In this document: one piece after another, positions 55,870 through 64,000 of the stretch
Layout of the letters: every line of letters starts with the position of its first letter
Position numbering within the stretch: the stretch's first letter is position 1
Assembly (NCBI RefSeq): GCF_963576675.1
Contig: NC_088914.1
Coordinates: 79,482,441 to 79,546,440 of the forward strand
Reading direction: 5' to 3'
Length of the DNA stretch: 64,000 nt
Origin: Euphorbia lathyris
Lineage: Eukaryota; Streptophyta; Magnoliopsida; Malpighiales; Euphorbiaceae
Program-made: the position numbers and the translations under genes
The notes under the pieces: generated by a model
Databases searched by the model: none
Told to the model about the DNA's origin: nothing
Seen by the model: only the letters and a program-made list of their open reading frames with translations

Positions 55870-57691
55870 TGAAGGAAAATAGACAAGCCTAGGCGTAACG
55901 GAATAATAAAATTTTATCTATTTCCCTTTTCCAAGATCTGTTAATTGTTATTTCATACAAGGAGGGATAGAAAGTAATACATTTAGTGAAGAACTATCTA
56001 CGGTTGCAAACGAAGTGCCCACAACTTCTTATAATCAACTCGTGAGCAACGAACGTTTTTGTTCAACACAGGAAAAACAAAACTAATCAGTAATCAACCT
56101 TTAAAGTATAGCAATCGTAATGATTGCCTCTAACAGAAATCGATACGAGATCAAAGAGGGAGTAAGAAATAAAGTAAATTAGCCGAGACGAAAGACGAAA
56201 CGGTTCCTCTTCTGCTTCTAATTGAGTGTATCGAAATTTAGGGGTTATGGTGTCTATTTATAGACTTCTCAAAACCCTAATCTCAGTTGTGTTAGGTAAT
56301 TAAATAATTAGAATCTTATTCGGAATAAGATTACTAATTAGATAATTAAATAAACACTTTAATATTATCTAAATAATAACTAATTATATCTAGATAATTA
56401 TTATTAATCAAATTAATAATTTAATTATTGTTAGAGATAATTAATTAGAGTTTCAATCACATAAAAAAACTTCCAATTAATATTATCAGATAATCCTTTA
56501 GTTTAATTTATAACCATAATCTAATTATAATTATTAAATCAAACTAATATCCATATTTAATATATAAATTTCGGCCCATGCATTATGTCTCACTAATTTA
56601 CATTTTCGTCCTCCGATTCCAAGTCCCATATGCGACCCATTAGGTTCTTTATTGCCACTAACCGTATATATCCTTTGAAATTATTCATCACGATTAATTC
56701 CAACATATATATAACGGAATACCATCGCGAGCTGTTACTAGCAGAACCTATGATATTCCCCCAGAGCAATTAAGAAGTCAGGTTGATAACTGACGTTAAC
56801 CTTTCTGCATTAGGTACAGTATAATTTGATCCTTCATCAACTATATACTGTTGGTCAATTCCTTATAACCATGGAACGTGTCAAGGTTACATATAACGAA
56901 GAGTCCGGTTTTACTTGTACAGGTTGAATTCACTCTGAAAAGATAAGTTAAGTGAAATGTTAATTTCTACTCTTAACTCTATCACCTTGCAAGGATTTCA
57001 GTCAATTCACCACAAGTGGCCATTTGGATATATCTCCCACTTATCGGGAGTGACGAATGCTCAATCTGACATTAACTATTCTGCAATTACTTTGTGTGAT
57101 ACCCAACCCTGCTCTCACACACCACAGGCTCTCACCTGTTGGATCGTGCTCGCACAGAATCAAAGTATCAAACTCCATAATCTAGAATCACTAATTAACG
57201 AATGTTTGAGTCTGAGGATTAGTTATACCTACTAATACCAATGAGATGAACAGTTGACACATTAGATAAATCAATCCATACTGTTATCTCAAGTCGGGTC
57301 TCAATCCTAATGAACTCCTTCACCGGATCCATGTAACTGTCTAGATATCTGAATATCTAAAGCTTGTGAGATCAGCTTTCTGTCTCGACAGAAAACACTG
57401 TTACATGGAAGTCTCAATAGTAATATGTCAACCCCTATAACATATTACTTGACTTGGGTTTACTTTAAGTCTATTGGTCTATTATAAAGTATAGTCTCAC
57501 TTCATGCTTGTATGAACACTTTATAACTACTTAAATAAACTTAGGATTACTTTCTTTATGAAAGATTTGTGCCTTCATATATAGTTACATTTTAATGCTA
57601 GATATCTGATTAAACAAATGATCAAATAAACAATTTATTTATTAATATTAATATCCTAAAATAATTGTCTTTAGGACACTAAACTCCAACA
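55870..57691 (-). repeat. 3' LTR of large copia, 1.8 kb
   Basis: TG...CA ends on both strands; in sense it begins TGTTGGAGTTTAGTGTCC right after the purine tract. This is long for a copia LTR. It contains an open frame of 92 codons on the + strand that matches nothing I know. Confidence 0.85.
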
Positions 57692-57705
57692 TTCTCCCAC
57701 TTGGA

Positions 57706-59595
57706 CTAAAGCCAATTGTTCCTGAAACTAATACCAGAAGAACTAAGATGTTTATCGTGAGCTCTTTGTGGTAATGGCTTGGTCAACGGATCTGCAACGT
57801 TGTCCTCAGTAGGCACTTTTTCTATTCTCACATCTCCCTTGGCTATAATCTCCCTAATAAGATGATATCGCTTGAGATAATGTTTGGATGCATTATGAGA
57901 CCGTGGTTCCTTTGCTTGTGCAATGGCTCCATTGTTATCACAGTACAGAGTAATGGGATTCATAATGTCAGGCACCACTCCTAGTTCCGTTATGAACTTC
58001 CTAATCCAAACTGCCTTTTTCGCCGCTTCTGCAACTGCGATGTACTCTGATTCAGTCGACGAGAAAGCAACACTTCTTTGCTTGGAACTCTTCCAACTAA
58101 CTGAACATCCATTCAGGATAAACTGGTATCCTGATTGGGATCTATAATCATTTTCATCAGTCAGATAACTGGCATATGAATATCCTTCAATTTTCAATTC
58201 TCTGTGTCCATATATGAGGAACATATCTTTAGTCCTTCTAAGGTACTTAAGAATGTTCTTGACAACAATCCAGTGATCAAATCCTGGATTCCCTTGATAG
58301 CGACTTGTCGTACTCAATGCGAACGCTACATCAGGTCTCGTGCAAAGCATGGCATACATGATCGAACCAAACGCACTGGAGTAAGGAAATACAACCATGC
58401 GTTTCTTATCATTATCCGTTCTAGGACACTGATCATTTGATAACTTGACACCATGGACCATTGGCAAGTTACCCCTTTTCGATTCATGTATGTCAAAACG
58501 CTTTAGGACTTTCTCAATATATGTAGACTGGGATAGTCCAAGAAGTCTTTTCGATCTATCCCGATAGATCTTAATCCCCAAGATATAAGCTACTTCTCCC
58601 AAGTCTTTCATGGAGAAATTACCAGATAACCAAACTTTTACTATTTGCAACATTGCAACATCGTTTCCCATAAGTAGTATATCATCAACATATAGTACTA
58701 AGAAAACGACTGAGCTCCCACTTGTCTTCTTGTAAACACAAGCCTCTTCAGAGTTTTGTTTGAAACCAAATTGTTTTATGGTTTCATCAAAACGCTTGTT
58801 CCAGCTTCTAGATGCTTGCTTAAGTCCATAAATGGACCTTTGAAGTTTGCAAACCTTGGTTGCATCCTTCGATGTGAAACCTTCAGGTTGCATCATGTAT
58901 ACATCCTCAAGAAGGTTTCCATTTAGGAAAACTGTTTTCACATCCATTTGCCAAATTTCATAATCAAAATGAGCGACAATTGCAAGCAATATTCTGATGG
59001 ATTTGAACATGGCTACTAGAGAGAAAGTCTCGTCATAGTCAACTCCTTGATTTTGACGATATCCTTTCGCTACTAACCTAGCTTTGTAGGTACTAACCTT
59101 TCCATCCATGTCTGTCTTCTTCTTGAAGATCCACCTGCACCCAATGGGTATTATCCCTTCGGGTGGATCAACCAAAGTCCACACTTGGTTAGTATACATG
59201 GAGTCCATTTCAGAATTCATGGCTTCAAGCCATGCTTTAGATTCTGGACTAGCAAGAGCTTCTTCGTAGGTTTCGAGTTCATCATCTAATACGGGAACTA
59301 GTTCGTTATCTCCCACTAGAAAACCATATCTAACTGGGAGTTCACAAACTCTTTGAGACCTACGAGTGGAATATGTCACTTGTGTTTTATCTAGTGAAAC
59401 AGTTTCGGGTTCAACTTCTTCTTCCGCAGTTTCAACATGTGATTCCTCTTGAACTTCCTCAAATTCAATTACGCTTCCATTTTGTGTCTCTTCCAGAAAC
59501 TCTTTCTCTAGAAACACTGCGTGTTTGGATACTATTACTTTCTGATCACCTGGATGATAAAAGTAATACCCCACAGTTTTTTTTTTGGTATCCAA
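57706..59595 (-). pseudogene. Copia reverse transcriptase and RNase H
   Basis: A 629-codon open stretch, part of a broken polyprotein. RT: WLEAMNSEMDSM at residue about 122, GCRWIFKKK, ARLVAKGYRQ, the first catalytic Asp in QMDVKTVFLNG (about 218) and the YVDD box (302-305), then LGIKIYRDRS and AMLCTRPDVAFA. RNase H: GYSYASYLTDEND, where the first catalytic Asp (normally GYSDA) is Tyr at about 474, then STESEYIAVAEA, LYCDNNGAIA and NVADPLTKPL. Its first codons follow a run of ten A (59577-59586 on +) that has one A too many to join the integrase frame. RT residues look intact, RNase H does not. Confidence 0.88.
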
Positions 59596-59735
59596 TGAAG
59601 AAACACTTGTCAGATTTGGGATCTAATTTATCTGACACAATGCGTTTGACATACGCTGAACATCCCCATATTCTCATGAAGGAGAAGATGGGTTTTCTAC
59701 CAATGAATAGTTCATGTGGTGTGGAACTTGCGGAT

Positions 59736-60653
59736 TTAGTTGGAACTCAGTTCAAGGTAAATAGAGCAGTTTCTAGGGCATAGCCCCGTAATGATTTTGG
59801 AAGAGATGCGGTGCTCATCATGGATCGTACCATATCTAGTAAGGTTCGATTCCTCCTCTCTGTGCTGTGGTGTATAAGCAGGCGTCCATTGTGAGCATAT
59901 TCCACATTCATTTAGATAATTCATAAACTCTTTTAAAAGATATTCCCCACCTCGATCGGATCGAAGTATTTTAATAGTATTTCCGGTTTGATTTTCAACT
60001 TCATTCTTAAAGCATTTGAATTTCTCAAAAGCTTCTGACTTGTGCTTCATCAAATAGATATAACCATATCTAGTATGGTCATCTATGAAGCTAATGAAGT
60101 ATCTGAATCCTCCTCTTGCTTGGACTGACATAGGACCACATACATCCGAATGTATCAATCCTAGAGTGTCTGATACACGCTGACCTTTATTGCTAAAGGG
60201 TGTCTTTGTCATTTTTCCTTTTAAACATGACTCACATGTTCCCATTGATTCACAATCAATCGAGTCTATAAGCCCATCTTGATGTAGCTTAAGCATGCGT
60301 CTCTGGTTTATATGGCCTAAACGACAATGCCACAAGTAAGTTGAATTATCTAGTCTAAGTCTTTTGGTATTAATTGTGAAAGCAGAAATCTTATCATTCA
60401 AAATATAAATCCCATTTAATGATATTCCTGAAAAATAGAAAATGTTGTTTGTATAAAATTCGCAATTATTGTTCTTAATTGAAACATGAAAGCCATCATC
60501 AACTAGACAGCTAATAGAAATAATGTTACGAGACATTTTTGGAACATACAAACAGTTCCTTAATTCTATTACAAATCCTGATGGTAGATGTAGATCATAA
60601 TCTCCAATCGCGAGCGCGGGAACCCTTGCACCATTTCCAACTTGCAGATTCAC
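59736..60653 (-). pseudogene. Copia integrase region
   Basis: In frame with gag but separated from it by one TGA (60654-60656). It begins with the protease tail (NLQVGNGARVPALAIGDYDL), then the integrase zinc finger (LWHCRLGHINQRRM with CESCLKGKMTK). The catalytic core follows, with SDVCGPM (first Asp), FISFIDDHTRYGYIYL (second Asp) and RSDRGGEYL (region of the Glu). After YTPQH the frame shifts where NGVxER-type residues are expected, consistent with a small deletion. The remainder before the RT frame continues in another frame to about 59595. Confidence 0.86.
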
Positions 60654-60656
60654 GTC

Positions 60657-61610
60657 TCATTTCTTCAATTTCCTAGTCTGCTTTAGTTCCTGTATATTCA
60701 TACAAATACGAGATCCACATCCGGTATCCAATACCCAAGATTCAGACTGCGAAATTGAGTTAATTTCAATATAGAACATACCAGAAGTTGAAGCACCGTT
60801 CTTTCCTTTCTTGAGAGAAGCTAGGTACTCTTTGCAATTTCTCCTCCAATGCCCATCTTTACCACAAAAGTGGCATTCCCCTTTGGGCTTCTTGACTTGC
60901 TTTCCTTTGGCTTGGGCTGGCTTGCCTCCCTTGTTCTTATTGGGATATTTTGGATTGGGAAAATTCCTTTTCCTCTTCTTTGATCCCTCAATCACAAGAG
61001 CGGGTACCACCTTATCTTTCTTCATGTTCGGCTCAACTGTCTTGAGCATATTGGCGAGCTCTTCAAGAGAGGTCCTTAAGTCATTCATCTGGTAGTTCAT
61101 GGTGAACTGTGAATAACTTTCTGGGAGGGATGTAAGAAGTAAGTCCACACTTAGTTCATGATCCATCGCGAAACCAATACTAGAAAGTTTGGTGATATAG
61201 CCAATCATCTTGACACAATGTGTCATAACAAATGTGCCCTCTTGCATCCTGCAGCGAAACAACAGTTTTGATATTTCAAAACGTTCACAACGAGTCTGTT
61301 TCCCGAACAGCTCTTTCAAGTGCATGACAATAGAATAGGCATCCATCTCCTCATGTTGCCTTTGCAGATCTGGTGTTATTGATGCAAGTATGATGCACCC
61401 TGCGTGTTCATCATCGGATTTATGCTTCTGATATGCATCAATCTCTTCAATGGGTGCATCATCGGCCGGAAGAGCGGGTATCGACGTATCCAATACATAC
61501 CCTATCTTTTCGAACTTCAAAACAATTTTGAGGTTACGAAACCAGTCGGCGAAGTTTGAACCATTCAATTTGTTATCGATAAGGATATTTCTTAGATCGG
61601 TTTTCGACAT
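60657..61610 (-). CDS. Copia Gag and start of protease (317 aa)
   Basis: True ATG at 61608-61610 (MSKTDLRNILIDNKLNGSNF). Residues 1-200 form the copia Gag domain (FADWFRNLKIVLKFEK, HLKELFGKQ, LLTSLPESYSQF). A Lys-rich linker follows, then a CCHC knuckle at 246-259 (CHFCGKDGHWRRNC) and the protease DTG at 295-297 (SWVLDTGCGSRIC). The open frame stops at a TGA where a Gly codon is likely, so protease and the rest of pol would not be made from it. Gag itself looks complete. Confidence 0.85.
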   Translation of the reverse strand: MSKTDLRNILIDNKLNGSNFADWFRNLKIVLKFEKIGYVLDTSIPALPADDAPIEEIDAYQKHKSDDEHAGCIILASITPDLQRQHEEMDAYSIVMHLKELFGKQTRCERFEISKLLFRCRMQEGTFVMTHCVKMIGYITKLSSIGFAMDHELSVDLLLTSLPESYSQFTMNYQMNDLRTSLEELANMLKTVEPNMKKDKVVPALVIEGSKKRKRNFPNPKYPNKNKGGKPAQAKGKQVKKPKGECHFCGKDGHWRRNCKEYLASLKKGKNGASTSGMFYIEINSISQSESWVLDTGCGSRICMNIQELKQTRKLKK

Positions 61611-62981
61611 GATTGTTTTTAGAGTACGATTTGTTAATAACCTGAGAGTGAGAAAACATGACGGATGTTATTCATTTTACAATTTAAATACGTTGGTCTT
61701 TTATGTTTTTTTAAATTGCTCCCACTATTTTACCAAATTAATAACCCTCAATATTAATCCGAAGAATTACTCAAATTCTTTAATGGGCTAGGACCATATC
61801 TAGCGAAGTTTCACCTTGAGTGACTCAACAAGCTAGCCCCATTCGATAGGTAGATTTGTGTAATCAATCATATCTCAATATGACTCCTAGGTTATTGGGT
61901 TACTAACCACATTAGTAACTAATATATCTTTGATTATTAATCCCAATCATATTGTCTACTAGCTTTGAACAACATGAGTGACTCATCCAATTATTCTCGG
62001 CTAGTTTAAGTCGTAACCTTATATTCGTGAAAACGATTTTCGATAATTCAGGTGTTACCATAAGACCTCGAGCTTGAGTGACTCAACAACCCAAAGGCCC
62101 CCAGTACTGTCGGCTGAATTATAATATTAGGGAGGCAACTATTTTATAACTTGCTTATTAACTTAACTTTTATTAAGTGAGGGATTTTATTTTAAGTCTC
62201 ATAATCTAACCTAGTCTTGATTTGCTTCAGCATACATCAGACACTCATACATTCAACATTGACAATTATGGACATATTTCTAAGTTTATTCCGTTGAGAC
62301 AGAAACGGAATAAAGGGTCACCCTAGGGAAATACTAACTATTACATATTTCTCTTTGGGTCCTCCGTCTTCTCCTTAGCGCCTTGAATTACAACAATATT
62401 CAATTTCTAAGAAACTTCAATTCATTTGAAGGGATTTGGATGAGAAGAGAAATATAATAGAAAGTAAGATATAGCAGGACTCGCATGTCCTATTTTAAAA
62501 TACCAAAAGACTAAATAACTATTATAGAGGGTATAATATGTCCATAATGCCAAACATGCAAAGACTCAATTAAATTAAATTTAATTGGTTGATCACATAA
62601 ACTATTTATGTAATATTTTGAGTTAATCAAATTAACAACTTAAATTAATTTACATCCAATTTTAATCTTGTCAATTTTGTATCCTTTATATTTAATCTAA
62701 TCAAATTGTAGCAAGTACATATTAGATTAATATAACATATACAAAATCAGTATCATGCATATCCTAATTAATTCGTATAATTCATTTAACGCTTTGAATT
62801 ACTTATACCAACTATTTAGGTAAAACAAACTTTTAAATAAATTGATTTTGATAATCAAAACAAAGTTATTATATTCTGAAACATATATATATATTTAAAA
62901 CGGGCATGTTTAAAACATCTTTTTAAAACGGTACCATTGATTGGGCCGGGTCGATTTAGTTGGCCCGTCCCTATCGTAACA

Positions 62982-63084
62982 GTTGCTGCCGTAGGGCAGC
63001 AGCATCACGCTGCAGCTGGTTGTTGCCGCATGACAGCAACCAGAGGCAGCAGCGGGTCGGGGTTGCTGCCTCGCGGCAGCGACC
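62982..63084. repeat. Three GC-rich palindromes in copia leader
   Basis: Three imperfect inverted repeats lie in tandem in an otherwise AT-rich 1.8-kb leader between primer site and gag. They are GCTGCC-GTAG-GGCAGC (62985-63000), GGTTGTTGCC-GCAT-GACAGCAACC (63018-63041) and GGTTGCTGCC-TCGC-GGCAGCGACC (63061-63084). Arms are near GGTTGCTGCC/GGCAGCAACC and loops are 4 nt. They would form small RNA stem-loops, which could mark a packaging or dimerisation region; that role is a guess. Confidence 0.75.
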
Positions 63085-63427
63085 CCGAAACGCTACTGTT
63101 TTTTTTAAATACATATATACATATAATTGTTTTAAAACGGTTTCAAAACAATTTTCAAAATATCCGTAATCAGTTTTTATCTTTTAGATTTAATAAAACA
63201 AAACGTTTTAATTATCTAACTATAAAACCTTTAATCTTTTGTTTAAACGATTATCAACCGAAATAATCAGGAACTATGCATATTCAGTTTTAATTATCAA
63301 GTAATCAAAACTTATTTATCTTTAGATTAATTAAACTAACCAATTAATTAATTAACCTAACAATAAATCTATTCAATCTGATTGAAAAACCCTTTTATTT
63401 ACATATATGAAATAACAAATTAACATA

Positions 63428-63440
63428 GGCTCTGATACCA
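63428..63440 (-). promoter_or_regulatory. Primer-binding site of large copia
   Basis: The minus strand reads TGGTATCAGAGCC next to the end of the 5' LTR, complementary to initiator tRNA-Met. Confidence 0.9.
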
Positions 63441-63498
63441 ATGAAGGAAAATAGACAAGCATAGGCGCAGCGGAATAATAAAATTTTATCTATTTTAT

Positions 63499-64000
63499 TG
63501 TTGAGCGATTTCCGCAAGTGCACCGTATACGCTTGTAGTAAAAAAAGATATCGAACCCACAGGGAACGCTTTTTAACGAAAACTTATTTTAAATCGGTTT
63601 GATTTACTTTCAAGGTTTATAATATGGAAAATCGTTTAATTGGATTTGGTTTTGAAATTGCTAGAATAAGAATTAGACTAGAGTATGTAGAATGTTAGAA
63701 ATCACTTCTGATTTAAGGATGAATTTACAAAACAGAAACGTTTAGTGCTTTAGAAAAGTGAATAAATGTATTCGTTTGCATTAAGCAAAGAAAACAACTT
63801 TAAACTTTGTATACAAATTATATAAATGTAATAACGTGAACTCATTCAATTAAAAGGCTTTAAACGCAACAATCCCCTAACTGGTTAGATTGCTTCCTTA
63901 ACTGAATTGATACTTTTATCCAAGATACCAATTTGTTTAAGTGTTCAACAAAGTTTCCTTGTAAAGATTTTGAATTCAACTACGTATTAATGAAAACACC
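63499..64000. mobile_element. Gypsy-type LTR entering from the right
   Basis: TGTTGAGCGATTTCCGCAAGTGCACC starts here, followed by CGTATACGC and ATCGAACCCACAGGGAACGC, wording common in plant gypsy LTRs. A similar but more diverged phrase occurs in the solo LTR at about 263-330. It interrupts the 5' LTR of the large copia element. The exact left boundary could be 63496-63499, and the rest is outside the window. Confidence 0.65.

Larger units (their letters stand above)
55870..63498 (-). mobile_element. Large Ty1/copia element, minus strand, nested
   Basis: The left (3') LTR is 55870-57691 (TGAAGGAAAATAG...CTCCAACA). The interior is 57692-63441. The right (5') LTR begins at 63442 with the same TGAAGGAAAATAGACAAGC, but after about 54 bp it is interrupted by a gypsy-type LTR. 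The primer site is at 63428-63440 and the purine tract (AAGTGGGAGAA) abuts the 3' LTR at 57692. Left flanking 5-mer is CTATA (55865-55869); its partner should lie beyond the window. Coding order is gag-protease, integrase, RT-RNase H. All are present but broken by one nonsense change, one small deletion and one homopolymer shift. Confidence 0.9.

Noticed and set aside
59373..59783. 136-codon + strand frame
   Set aside because: Antisense to copia integrase/RT coding sequence.
62937..63266. 109-codon + strand frame with a Gly/Ser/Arg-rich start
   Set aside because: Composition comes from the GC-rich palindromes in the copia leader; no homolog recognised.

Overview
The window is nuclear DNA of a flowering plant, probably a eudicot. 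It is AT-rich, has GT-AG introns, carries one conserved plant gene in pieces, and is otherwise filled with Ty1/copia, Ty3/gypsy, LINE, SINE-like, Mutator-like, hAT, PIF/Harbinger-like and Helitron sequence. I cannot name the species. There are no bacterial operons, CRISPR arrays, tRNAs or rRNAs.

The only intact host gene I can support is ATG101, the autophagy initiation subunit, with seven exons on the + strand between 47720 and 51906. It encodes 217 residues. Intron 3 carries a SINE-like repeat and intron 6 is expanded by other repeats.

Layout. 1-2.4 kb: a gypsy-type LTR on the minus strand, split by a solo LTR (137-1933, target duplication ATCAC) that carries an array of 13-bp palindromes. 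4.1-5.4 kb: copia remnant. 6.27-7.66 kb: second solo LTR (duplication TGTGT). 7.8-10.6 kb: decayed gypsy LTR-gag-protease. 10.8-11.8 kb: hAT transposase remnant. 12-16 kb: AT-rich DNA with MITEs and hairpins. 16.7-20.9 kb: a copia-like LTR end, then a complete young 3.8-kb gag-only LTR element (TR-GAG type, 17105-20928, duplication GATGA). 21.2-23.6 kb: gypsy integrase and chromodomain remains, broken by a direct pair of foreign LTRs and by an inverted fragment. 24.1 kb: hAT MITE. 25.1-27.4 kb: two gypsy LTR pieces in opposite orientation. 27.7-28.1 kb: an array of GGTCGATCGACC-like palindromes. 32.0 kb: 5'-truncated LINE. 32.7-34.2 kb: long-TIR MITEs. 36.2-43.0 kb: an old copia element invaded by MULEs, one of which carries a captured DUF538 gene fragment (Pack-MULE). 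43.9-47.2 kb: a third MULE, a Helitron and a Tourist-like MITE. 47.7-51.9 kb: ATG101. 54.2-55.2 kb: plant-mobile-domain remnant. 55.4-64.0 kb: a three-level nest in which a copia gag (+) is split by a large copia element (-), whose 5' LTR is in turn split by a gypsy-type LTR that leaves the window.

Element boundaries rest on matching target-site duplications, primer-binding sites and polypurine tracts read from the sequence. The most unusual recurring feature is clustering of short quasi-palindromes inside LTR elements. The word TACGCCCCGCGTA recurs in the U3 regions of two apparently unrelated LTR families. Other words (GGTCGATCGACC, ACTCGGCGAGT, GGTTGCTGCC/GGCAGCAACC) occur in or near further elements.
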